Origin: Eutrigla gurnardus | Lineage: Eukaryota; Chordata; Actinopteri; Perciformes; Triglidae | DNA length: 64,000 nucleotides | Direction: 5' to 3' | Assembly (NCBI GenBank): GCA_963514095.1 | Contig: OY741284.1 | Location: 3,912,501-3,976,500, forward strand | Shown: piece by piece, positions 36,745 through 46,712 of the stretch | Layout of the letters: the number at the start of each line of letters is the position of its first letter | Numbering within the stretch: the first letter of the stretch is position 1 | Made by a program: the position numbers and the translations under genes | Notes under the pieces: model-generated | Told to the model about the DNA's origin: nothing | The model's database searches: none | The model's input: only the letters and a program-made list of their open reading frames with translations

Positions 36745-37025
36745 GTATCTTCCATCCCTCCCGTTTTTATTCTTCCTTCTTTTGCCTCCCTCCTCACTTC
36801 CGTCTTTGCAGCATTTCTTCATTACATCTTGCAAACTCTCTTTAATCTCCTTGATGCATCCCTCCATTTTCCTTTTTTTTACTTTTGTCCTCCCTTCTTC
36901 TCACTTCTCCCCCATCACAACTCTATCTGTACATCCAGTCTCCTCTTCCTTCCCTCTTTCTCACCGTTTCTCCTCCTCTCATCTCCTTCCTTTCCTTTCC
37001 TCCTTCACTATCTCCATCCTTTGAA
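36745..37025. repeat. Polypyrimidine-rich tract 2
   Basis: Another C/T-rich stretch of about 280 bp, separated from tract 1 by the CCAT tract and a family A repeat. Confidence 0.85.
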
Positions 37026-37290
37026 GGCAGAAATTGATTTGATCACTAATTGCGCTGGAACAAACAGAAGTTGATTAATTCATGTTTGTGCTGCATCGCT
37101 CTGATAAATGAGTCGGCGTGTGGAGCAAACAAACTTGTTAACATGGGAAGAGAGAGAGAAAGTTAAAGTCTTGGCATCGTGAGCAGTAAATGGGATCGGT
37201 GCTTCGTTTAGCCCGCAGGCTAATTAGAATTCACGGCGTGCATCCATTTCTCGGTATGCACTGTGTGACTGTTTATTTCCAGTGTGTGTG

Positions 37291-37321
<31 letters not shown>

Positions 37322-39317
37322 ACATGTGTGTGTGTAGTCATTGATCAGACTGACAGAGACTTATTATGGTGTCACTACATGTGATCCCTTTTGACCCCTC
37401 TGGCGCTAAAAGTGTGTTTATTCATGCACTTTGTTTGTGTGTGTTTGTGTGTATTTGTGTTTGTCCTGCTAATGATTTGTCAGCTTCCACCACGAGTGCT
37501 AAAGGTGACGCTTCCTCCTGCGGGACACACACACACACACACACACACACAGAATACAAAAGTAGACATTATTTATGCTGCAGCTGTGACAAGAAGTTAT
37601 ATTAAAGGAATTAGAGGTTCTGTAAAGTTGGAGTCCGTTTCAGTCGTTAGAAACCTGCTGGTGTGAGTGGGCATACATACAAAGGGAAGCAGCAATAGAC
37701 CTATCCATCTTAGCTTTACACAAGCAAGTAAACACACAATCATTTTGAGCTTTAAGGCGACACACGATAGGCACAAACACCAATTTTTATTTTTCTGTGT
37801 TTCTTCTGTAACATGTTTTCTTACAGACTTAACATAAATAGGTGATTCTATTCAGAAACACTTTCTGTATTATTACTTGAAATCTTCATAACATACCGAA
37901 AGCAATGAATACATTAAATGCTCTGACATTAAAAAAATGTGGCCGTGGCAGGACTGTAAAAACCCCGTCCAATCAAAAAAGTCTGTCAATGCTTACTTCC
38001 TGGGGAGCGGCTTTGAACAGAGGTCTGAACCAAGGGGGCGGGACCTAATCGGTTCAGCGATGCATTCAAAGTCTCTATGGTTTTGCCAAATGACCTACTC
38101 TACCTTTAATGTTGCCGTTTTTCTGAAATGTTATGTTTAAATATTGAAATGAGGCATTGTTTCATTAAATATTTCCAGAACAGAAATAGAAACACTGGAT
38201 GAAGCCGGCTTAAAAATCTGCATTTCATTTTGATGACATAGAATCAAAGATTTTCTTTGTGTCTCTCCATAAATCAGAGAATACTGTCAATAGCCATAAA
38301 AAATACATTTTCTCCATGCTGTATAAATCAGGCTATGAATGATACATGAACAAAACCCTCAGAATGTAAAGAGGAATGGAACTGGAACGTTTGGGGGATG
38401 AAGTGTGACGGAAGTTGAGATTTCTGGCTCAGAGTCGGAGAAAAATATAATTTAGTGAAAATGGCCTTCAAGCTTATGGATTGTAAAATGACATACAAGT
38501 GGAAGATACAACAAAAATGAACTAATACAACAGTTTTTCTAAGAAGTTATGTTTAAATAAGGCGTTACATAATGATAACTTTGCACAGATGGAAACAGAC
38601 AAAGTATTAAAATAAACAGCTAAATGTATATTCACAAATCTATAATAGACCTTAATTGACCAGAACATGAAAATCAATGATTTGCCTGCAGTGTCTCCGC
38701 AGACATATTTAACTGTAAATATGGTATTTAAGTTGTATCTCAAATAGAAGCACTGTAGAGTACACAACCCGGAGGGGATGCACATCATTTAAATTCTGTG
38801 CAAACAGAAACTCTGTAGGTTACATCTTCATGCATCCAGGATTGAAATTCCATTCATGCATATTCATTCTCCCCTCTATGTGAAGTCACTTCCCCCTCTG
38901 AGACTCAGACTCGCCTCAGTCTGGGAGCTGGCGAGCTGTGAACGCTGCCTTTAAAACCGATTAAAGTGTCGAAACATATGAGGTTGGAGAACTTGTGATA
39001 ACCTCTGAGCGCACGAGGCCACATTCAGACTGAACCTGAACTTTTCCACCAGCAGCAGCCACAGCTCAGGAAATTCATCATTATGTGAGCAGAAATGCTG
39101 TGCTTCCCATCCAAACACAGTAAGAAGCTGCAACAATTATTTAGAGTGCAAATAATTCAATTCTATTCATATTTTCCACATTCTAACTGATAACTGATAA
39201 TGTTGTAAAATGAAGAATATTTGTGTCTGAGTTGCAGAAACATGTCGTTGATTAACAAAACAAACCACGCTCTTGGTTCCTGGGTGGTGGTAAAAAAATA
39301 CAAAAACACACCACCTC
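37026..39317. other. Noncoding stretch with TG and CA tracts
   Basis: It has (TG)n at 37281-37335 and (CA)n at 37526-37552. A segment at about 37930-38110 (CCCCGTCCAATCAAAAAAG) resembles a common teleost repeat. No exon was found. Confidence 0.5.
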
Positions 39318-39451
39318 CATAGATCAGAGTCCATGGAAGTCCACATAGGGAGAACTTGGTAAAGATAAAAAAATAAATAAATAAATAAAAAAACACAGGC
39401 CTTTCATCCAGATCTCCTCCCTATGTGGACTTCCATGGACTCTGGTCTATG
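39318..39451. repeat. Hairpin: 35-bp inverted repeat with 64-nt A-rich loop
   Basis: Left arm 39318-39352 and right arm 39417-39451 are reverse complements at 34 of 35 positions. The loop contains (AAAT)n. No transposon ends were recognised around it. Confidence 0.85.
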
Positions 39452-39617
39452 AGGACCTTGTTTTGCATTTTGAGGGAATGATGCACAGCAAAGGGCCAGA
39501 GGTCGGACTCAAACCCAGGACTGCTGCAGTAAGACTCTGGTTTTGGGCTCCAACTCTACAAATCGAGCTATCAGAGCGTCTTGAGGACTTTACGTGTTAA
39601 ACAACATATTACACCTG

Positions 39618-40027
39618 TGTTGGGGTTGTAGCAGGAGCAGATTTGGTTATCAACAGTTAACTATTAATATCAATATGATTATCGGTATTAATAATTATAT
39701 TTAATATATCATCATGATATAATCATGAATAAACGGGGCACCACCCTGGGATCAGGGAAAAGATAACCTAAAACTGTATTCAGTCTCAATATGAAGGTTT
39801 TATACTCACATGCCAATCATCGTGATCATTGGCATAGGAGTACAAAACCTTCATATTGAGACTGAATACAGTTTTAGGTTATCTTTTCCCTGATCCCAGG
39901 GTGGTGCCCCGTTTATTCATGATTATATCATGATGATATATTAAATATAATTATTAATACCGATAATCATATTGATATTAATAGTTAACTGTTGATAACC
40001 AAATCTGCTCCTGCTACAACCCCAACA
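39618..40027. repeat. Palindromic 5' LTR remnant (U5-U5 fold-back)
   Basis: Two 184-bp arms (39618-39801 and 39844-40027) are exact reverse complements as far as I can read. They flank a 42-bp spacer that is itself an imperfect hairpin (CATGCCAATCATCG / GATCATTGGCATAG). The right arm matches the last 184 bp of the 3' LTR (44609-44792) with about three differences. The spacer is the reverse complement of 44567-44608. The upstream part of a normal 5' LTR (U3, R, most of U5) is missing. Confidence 0.9.
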
Positions 40028-40050
40028 TAAATGTCGCCCCGTGTGAGGCC
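40028..40050 (+). promoter_or_regulatory. Candidate primer-binding site
   Basis: Directly after the CA end of the LTR remnant comes TAAATGTCGCCCCGTGTGAG. The TGTCGCCCCGTGTGAGG core has the look of a tRNA 3'-end complement but departs from the usual TGG start, so the primer tRNA is not assigned. Confidence 0.4.
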
Positions 40051-40795
40051 TTCTTAAACCAGCTTTATCCAGAGATTTATGCACAATAACCTGAGAATTA
40101 TAGTAATAATAACAATAATAGGAATTGTTGTTATTGATATCATTGTTTAGAAATCGATGTTCAAGGATCGATTTGTTTGCTCCCTGTTACTATTTGCCAA
40201 GCAAATACAGTGATGGGTTGCATATGCATGTTGTGATTAGCCATTTATTGTTTGACAACAATACTAACAAACACAGGGTTAGGGATACTAAGACGCGTTA
40301 TAACACTGTTATTACTCACCAGAGGTGCTAGAGACACCTCATTGACAGTCCACAGGCTGTAGAAGATTACTAACATTTCCATTGTAAGTCACAGGTCGAC
40401 GCAGCTCACCTGTGCACCCACATCAGTATAACAACAAATACATTATTTTTCTTGCGATTAAGACCGAACAAGTAAAGCCACCGTATTCTCCCTTTACTAG
40501 AAGTAGAGCAGAGAATAGAGCCACAGAGTGTACCGACTCTGTCAACGTTGAAATTGTACCTTGCTTTTTCCACCACGGGTTCTAGCTCGAGTTAAAATTT
40601 CAAAATAATTCCCTAACTGTTCCTGCCGCGCATTTCAGTTAGCGTGCCTTTGGCAAAGAATTAAGTAAGCAGCCTACAGTAAGTCTGAGTTGCTGTATAG
40701 AATCATTAGAGGGTGAAGCTGACCTCTCTAAAAGAGAACTGCCAGTCACCTTATCAGGTGATTTGCATAACCCCCCTCCTTTCTCTCCAGACACA

Positions 40796-42622
40796 ATGGA
40801 GACCTTTTGTGAACAGTTCATCTCATCTGTGGCACAGAGCCTTCAGACAGGCTACTCTGAGTTTTTGCAGAAACTAAATCTCAGTGAGTGCCAAGAGGAG
40901 ATCAACGTGTTACTGAACAGCAGATCTGATGAAGTAACATCATCCAAGGGTCCATTGTTAAAATGCTTGCTACTGACTTTCTACAAACAAACCTGTCTCT
41001 TGGTTCAGAGTAAATCTGCCCTAGAGAAAAAAGTGGTAGCACTAGAGGAGCAAAGTGCTTGTCACCTCCACGACGCTCAAGCAGCAGACATGAGAGCCAT
41101 GCGTTATTTAGATGTCCTGCACACCACAGAGTCCCAGTTTTTGTCCTACAAGAACAGGTGGTCGAAGTCTAAACCAGAATGTCCTCCCTCAGCCGACTCG
41201 GCCAGTCAGTGTGATTCAGGCTTCTCCGACTCCCCCTCTTTTCGTAGTGAAAATACGACTCCCCCGCCATGCAGAAGATGGGAACAGTTACCAGCGGACA
41301 CAAAGTCCTTAAGACAAACTCCACTGAGAGACAGCGGTAACGGCTACGCAGCTTCCCATTGCTCCGACACAGACAGTGAAGAAACCAGCAGTGGAACTTA
41401 CACAAGTTCTCCTCCAAAATCTTCCTATCTTTGGAACAAACCTGTAATTTGCGACGCGCCTCCTCAACCTAGCTTAGTCTCGCCTTCACCAGAAAGGATG
41501 CCACAGCGCTTCCGCTTTGAAGAGCTAGAGAGCATGGCTAAAGATATTCAACATTTTGATCCCGACAACTCGAACCATAATATTGACGAATATTTGAGAG
41601 AGTTAGACAGACTCCTGATTGACCTCCCCCATGCCTCCTCACGGGAGAAGCTCAGACTAGTCGGGAAGACCACAACCAGACATGTCCGCAGTTTCATAGG
41701 AACACTTGCACCCAGAACCCAGGACCGATACTCCAGACTTTGTGCAGCACTCCGGAAGGAGTATAGCCGGGACTGGGATCCCGCCGCCGCTACGATCAGT
41801 GCCCTCGCCGTCGTACATGAGGGGCAGGAATCACCCACGGAGTACTATTGGCGCTTCAGAGCCGCCTATGCTCAGGGCCGTAACTCCCCAGGAGTGGAGG
41901 AAGAGCCTGCCTTCAAGGCCCTCTTCCTGCATAACCTACACGAAGGTGTGCGCTACGATGCCACCATACACTTCAGGACACATCGACTCTCCATGCAAGA
42001 GATTCGTAATTACGCACAGATGGCTTGGGAAACCCACTTAGCGCGCAAACTTAAAAGCCAGCCCGCTAACTTCGACACATCTGCGTCCGAAACGTCTGCC
42101 GCCTTAAAGCATAGCCCTCGTAACAGCGCGAAAGGGGGTGAGCGGCCAGCACGCCCCAGGAATCAGACAAAACCAAGGAACGAGAGTAACTCCCAAACAT
42201 CCGCCGCCTTAAAGCATAGCCCTCATAACAGCGCGAAAGGGGGTGAGCGGCCAGCACGCCCCTGGAATCAGACAAACTCCCAAACTGACGAAGATAGGGA
42301 TCCGTGCGACCCGATCGAGAAGCTGATAAAAACGATAGCGCTATGGCGTGACTCGACCCAACCATCACTAAACTCCCCCCAGAAGCCTGGTAAGAGACGG
42401 CGTGGGGATACTGAGCATCACCGACATGCCCACCAACTGCGTCGAGATGGGCATTCACACAGAAGTAGTAGGAAGCCCTACTCCGAAATTCTGTCCCAGT
42501 CACGTGAACCAGCAGTGTACAAACATGACAACTCAGATAATGACAGCGCCTCTGACATTTCCTCTGTTTCTGGCTACATGGAGCGTTACAGCCCTGAGCC
42601 ACAACATAGTAAATATGGCTAA
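40796..42622 (+). CDS. Gag-like structural protein, 608 residues
   Basis: The first ATG of the frame is at 40796 (ACACAATGGAG). The frame is open further upstream, but only from a non-ATG codon, and a pyrimidine tract ending CTCTCCAG|ACACA just before it could be a splice acceptor. The N-terminal third has a coiled-coil-like segment (KSALEKKVVALEEQ). A Ser/Pro/Thr-rich linker follows. The middle (about 41500-42050) is a helical capsid-like region, with EYLRELDRLLIDLPHASSRE, TEYYWRFRAAYAQGRN and SMQEIRNYAQMAWETH, matching Gag proteins of teleost endogenous LTR elements. The C-terminal third holds a duplicated 26-residue block (TSAALKHSP...KGGERPARP) and a basic, His/Arg-rich tail likely to bind RNA. 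No CCHC zinc knuckle is visible. No pol follows. Confidence 0.75.
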   Translation: METFCEQFISSVAQSLQTGYSEFLQKLNLSECQEEINVLLNSRSDEVTSSKGPLLKCLLLTFYKQTCLLVQSKSALEKKVVALEEQSACHLHDAQAADMRAMRYLDVLHTTESQFLSYKNRWSKSKPECPPSADSASQCDSGFSDSPSFRSENTTPPPCRRWEQLPADTKSLRQTPLRDSGNGYAASHCSDTDSEETSSGTYTSSPPKSSYLWNKPVICDAPPQPSLVSPSPERMPQRFRFEELESMAKDIQHFDPDNSNHNIDEYLRELDRLLIDLPHASSREKLRLVGKTTTRHVRSFIGTLAPRTQDRYSRLCAALRKEYSRDWDPAAATISALAVVHEGQESPTEYYWRFRAAYAQGRNSPGVEEEPAFKALFLHNLHEGVRYDATIHFRTHRLSMQEIRNYAQMAWETHLARKLKSQPANFDTSASETSAALKHSPRNSAKGGERPARPRNQTKPRNESNSQTSAALKHSPHNSAKGGERPARPWNQTNSQTDEDRDPCDPIEKLIKTIALWRDSTQPSLNSPQKPGKRRRGDTEHHRHAHQLRRDGHSHRSSRKPYSEILSQSREPAVYKHDNSDNDSASDISSVSGYMERYSPEPQHSKYG

Positions 42623-42824
42623 CTTAAATCTTCTCCAGGAGTAAACCAAACGACCACTAACCCCTTCTCCTTTTCCTCGCTTTCCTTTTCCTCCTTCGTT
42701 CCGTTTTCATAGTTGGGGTGTGTCCTGTTTGAAACTACCTGAGTGTAATGACAATGTTGATGTTTGTGAAAATTGTGTCTTAGCAGATGTTTGATATAGG
42801 TTAGATGGTTAGAAATCTCTGCCC

Positions 42825-42900
42825 AGACCGTAGAAATCTCTGCCCAGACCGTAGAAATCTCTGCCCAGACTTGGCCTCAATCTCTGCCCAGACAATGCCT
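42825..42900. repeat. 21-bp tandem repeat in the internal 3' region
   Basis: Three to four units of GTAGAAATCTCTGCCCAGACC, the last ones decayed. The reverse complement GTCTGGGCAGAGA recurs once inside the LTR at about 43662. Confidence 0.85.
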
Positions 42901-43056
42901 CCATCAAGTTATGGACTTTAACCTGAATGAACTGTTTAACCTCTTTTCCATGGAATATACAGACTGTTTGGACTCCCACGTGTTTCAAGGAATACATGGA
43001 CGGTTCGGCCCTTATGTTGCTCCGAAGGTTGCGTCCCACACCTCAACCTTCAGACC

Positions 43057-43067
43057 AAAAGGGGGAC
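43057..43067 (+). promoter_or_regulatory. Polypurine tract
   Basis: AAAAGGGGGAC lies immediately before the LTR start TGTTGGGACC, in the position of a plus-strand primer. Confidence 0.75.
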
Positions 43068-44792
43068 TGTTGGGACCTAACCGTTAGGACTACACAATGC
43101 GGCCTACAGAAGCCTACACATGCGGCCAGGACAAAGGGACAAAGGGGATTAAAAACTACACCGCCATTTTAGTTTCACTTCTCACCCAGGTGAGGAATGT
43201 GACGTCACAACGGGCACCCCAGGGGGTCCCCTGGAGCGGCCTGAGCTTTATAAACCGAAGCCGCCTGGAGAACCCTCTTCTTCACTCTTACTCCGACTCC
43301 TACTCTGGCCTCTTCCTACAACCGGCGCAACACCACGTTGCAACGGGAGGCGACCCCCTCCCGCAGCGCACCGCTGCAACAAGAGGAACCAAGCCGGTTC
43401 CTGCCTTCCAGCTACCAGACGCTGTCTGAAGTAAGCTGACTAAATCGCCAAGCCGCGATTATATCGCCGTCCGTGGAAGAAAGAAACACGGACTGTTTTC
43501 TTTATTTGAGTTTGATCAACGAGAGGAAACCCGCTCCGCTCTCGTCTGGACGAAGCCGACTCATCACGTCCCCCGCTGACGCCGGGGACTCACGAACCAC
43601 CGCCGTTACGGAACGCCGTCATCGTCTTACGCAACGATACCAGTAAGAGGCTATCAGTCTGGGCAGAGACACAAGTGATAGTGTAGGATATGCTTGTAAT
43701 TCTTGTTAATGTGTTTTAAGTTCTGATCGCGGACCGCCGAGTCCGTTGGTTCATGTGCTGCTGTATTTGAATGCTGATTGTGATCGCCGCTGGGTTGATT
43801 TCTGTAACAGTGTTTTCGACTAACCTCCGCCATATTCGCGAGCTCAGAAAGCCTCTACTATCAGTTAAAAGACCGGTCTCGCGGAATAAACGCCAGTTCA
43901 TTCACGCGAGCCCGTGTGGTAACGGCACGCTTTCTGTCCCTCCGAATATCGCTCGCGCATCCTCTCTCTCTTTGTTTGTGACCCGCTAACACACACACAC
44001 ACATACACGCCGCACACGTGTCCTAAGCCAGCTGTTCCCGGCGGGCGCTAGGGACATAGCTACATCTGGTGGCTACATACGGCTATCTCTCTCTCTCTCT
44101 CTCTCGCTACTCCGTCAGACCTCAGTGGCTCCGCCCCTGACCGCTGCGAGGAATAGCTCCACCTCTCTCTCTCTCGCTACCCCATCGAACCTCAGTGGCT
44201 CCGCCCCTGAACGCTGCGAGGAATAGCTCCATCTGGTGGCCGCACATCAGCTATCTCTCCCTCTCTCTCTCGACACGCACGCACGCACGCACACACGCAC
44301 ACGCACGCACACACACACATACGCACACACACACTCCACGTGTGTCTCTCCTTTGTTTAAGCTTAGCTTTGTGTGTTAGGTAGTTAGGTAATAAGGCTTT
44401 GTTAATTGCAGTGTTATTGATTGTGATCGTTATTACTGATTTTAATAAATCTTATTATATTATAACTAGAGGTCTCTTGTGCTTGTTGTGTATATGTCAC
44501 TGGATAACAGCAGGTTGTGAAGGCTAGTGCTTGAATTTCACGCCTTTTAATTGTTCGATTGGTTCTGTACTCCTATGCCAATGATCACGATGATTGGCAT
44601 GTGAGTATAAAACCTTCATATTGAGACTGAATACAGTTTTAGGTTATCTTTTCCCTGATCCCAGGGTGGTGCCCCGTTTATTCATGATTATATCATGATA
44701 ATATATTAAATATAATTATTAATACCGATAATCATATTGATATTGATAATTAACTGTTGATAACCAAATCTGCTCCTGCTACAACCCCAACA
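43068..44792 (+). repeat. 3' LTR, 1,725 bp
   Basis: It begins TGTTGGGACC and ends ACCCCAACA. A TATA-like CTTTATAAACCG is at about 43250 and a polyadenylation-like AATAAATCTTATT at about 44445, leaving a U5 of about 320 bp. Two copies of a 75-bp unit (CCTCAGTGGCTCCGCCCCTG...GAATAGCTCCA) lie at 44095-44240, next to CT and CA microsatellites (44083-44105, 44270-44335). The LTR is unusually long. Confidence 0.8.
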
Positions 44793-44796
44793 CCTG

Positions 44797-45739
44797 TATA
44801 CTTAGATCTTTGAAGAAAGACATGGAAATACTCCTGAACAACCTTAAACATTAAAAAAAACACACAAAATATATGATTTGCTTGTAGATCAAAGACAGTA
44901 AATGTTCGTTGATGGTTTTTGCTCCAACATGAAGATGAACCGTGAGCCAGACTGAACAGAAATACATTCTACTCATTTCACTCTCATTCTCTCTCTCTCT
45001 CTCTCTCTCTCCGTGATTTCAAGTCAAGATGCTCAGCGCTGCATGGTGACCTCCCGACCTTTCGAAGGCCGACCTCTCCCCACCACTCTCTCTTCTGTCA
45101 CTTCCACTCCTGCGTGACGAACCTTGTTAAATAAGGCTTCATCTAAAATAACTCCACCCTGGCCGCCTGCTCTGCTCCGCCATAAATCCTTCATCAAACA
45201 CGGAGGAGCGAGCCGATCAATATCCAAACAGCAGCAGCATGGAGGAATCTGTGTGTGTGTTCGCTCTGCTTTTGAGTGATAGTACTGATGACGGTGCGTT
45301 ATCTGCTAAATAAAGCTCAGTCAAGGTCATTTACTCTCATTCATTTGAGTTCTGTTCATTGTATGACTTTTAAGATAGTTTTGACAAACCTATTCTCCTT
45401 GTTTATAGGCTTTTGGGGGTTTAAATGTCAATAAAGTATTTTGAAGAGGATGAAGGTTTCAACATGATTCATGAACTCAAATGCTAAAAGCGTTCAACCT
45501 TGTTGTGGGAAGCAGTCGACTACTCATCAGCTACCGAAGCTTCTTATTCTATATTAATCATTTGCTGCAATATTTTGAATATATAAACTTTGTTGAGACT
45601 TCAGACTGAAATCATCTGCACATTAGAGCAACTTGTTGTCGTGCTGTTTTCACTTCCTGTGAGACAATGAAATGGGTCAAACAATGAAGGACTGGATGTG
45701 GATGTGGTGACGTCACCATCTTGGATTTTTGCAACCAGT
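44797..45739. other. Noncoding stretch, no gene recognised
   Basis: It includes a (CT)n tract at about 44988-45012 and ordinary sequence. No exon was found. Confidence 0.5.
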
Positions 45740-46245
45740 AAAGGAAGTGACTATATTTGGACAGCGGAGGAGCGACGGGTGGATCTGATGAACACAAGCC
45801 GCACAGCAGCACCCTTCTGGATCCATCTGGATTCTGGTGTGAAGCTGCTAACAAAGTTAGCTTCATAATTCAGATCAACTTTACAGCTGAGTGTTAAAGT
45901 CATCTTAGTAGCTAACTAGCATTGGTAGTGTGGTAGCAACCTGTCAATCAGCAGGTAGCCCCGCCCCCTAAAGCATCTCCTGCTTTCTGGTCTGTTTGAC
46001 TCTAAATGGACCATAATGTACTAAATGATCATCATGCTGGATTAAAGAAGACTTGAAACTAGAGATTGAGACCATAAACTCATGTTTGCAATGTTTACTG
46101 AGAAAATAAATCAAGAGAGAAGTAGGAACATTTTCTCATAGACTTCTATACAACCAGACTTCTTTTGCAAGCAGTGGAGTTGCCCCCTGATGGACAGAGA
46201 ATGCAACCTTAAGGCACTTCGGCTTGACTTCAGTTTTCATACTTT
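45740..46245 (-). repeat. Dispersed repeat family A, copy 7 (long form)
   Basis: On the minus strand it carries the 280-bp core plus an extension with GCTTTAGGGGGCGGGGCTACC, GGTAGCAACC-type and TCCAGAATCCAGATG-type words. The copy at 61365 has the same extension, so the family unit is at least 500 bp. Confidence 0.75.
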
Positions 46246-46280
46246 TGTTAAGTTTGCATTTTATAGTTTGTTTTATAGAT

Positions 46281-46510
46281 TATTTATTATTCTGCTAAAC
46301 TACAAACCAGCCAGACCTCTCAGATGGTCTGGGACAGGTCTGCTCTGTGTCCCCAGAGTCAGAACCAAACATGGAGAGGCAGCCTTGAGTTTCTACGAAC
46401 CACATATCTGGAACAAACTTCCAGAAAGCTGCAGGTCTGCTGCAAATCTCAGCTGTTTTAAATCAAGACTGAAGCCTTATCTGTTTGCCACTGCCTTTCA
46501 GTAAACAATA
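46281..46510 (+). pseudogene. C-terminal end of a LINE reverse-transcriptase protein
   Basis: The frame reads YKPARPLRWSGTGLLCVPRV, then GEAALSFYEPHIWNKLPES and a FKSRLKPYLFATAFQ end before the stop. This is the conserved C-terminus of teleost L2/Rex-type non-LTR elements. It is followed by an AT-rich 3' region up to about 46700. The copy is 5'-truncated. Confidence 0.75.
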
Positions 46511-46712
46511 CAATCTGTGAACTTCTTATGCTGCACTGTATTTTCTATTCCTTGATATTCTTGTTTTTATTGAATTATTTTTATTTTATCATTATTTTTA
46601 CATTTTTAAATTTGAAACTTTATTTTATTATTAGCTTGTTTTAATCTGTAATGCATTTTAATTTTGCCTTCATTTTCTTTTAATTCTTTTTATTTTTTCA
46701 CTTTATTGTATA

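Larger units (their letters stand above)
39618..44792 (+). mobile_element. Gag-only LTR retroelement with a palindromic 5' end (5.2 kb)
   Basis: The element starts TGTTGGGG and ends CCCCAACA, flanked by the 4-bp direct repeat CCTG (39614-39617 and 44793-44796). In order it has a rearranged 5' LTR (39618-40027), a primer-binding-site-like stretch, a 770-bp leader, one Gag-like gene (40796-42622), about 440 bp of internal DNA with a 21-bp tandem repeat, a polypurine tract (43057-43067), and a 1,725-bp 3' LTR. No protease, polymerase or envelope frame exists, so it must have been mobilised by enzymes from another element. The Gag frame is intact, which suggests a fairly recent insertion. Confidence 0.85.

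Noticed and set aside
40763..40795. Upstream start for the Gag-like gene
   Set aside because: The first codon there is TTG, not ATG; the first in-frame ATG is at 40796.
39618..44792. DNA transposon with 230-bp terminal inverted repeats
   Set aside because: Although the ends are inverted repeats, the polypurine tract, long LTR with TATA and AATAAA, Gag gene and TG...CA ends with 4-bp duplication show an LTR retroelement with a rearranged 5' end.
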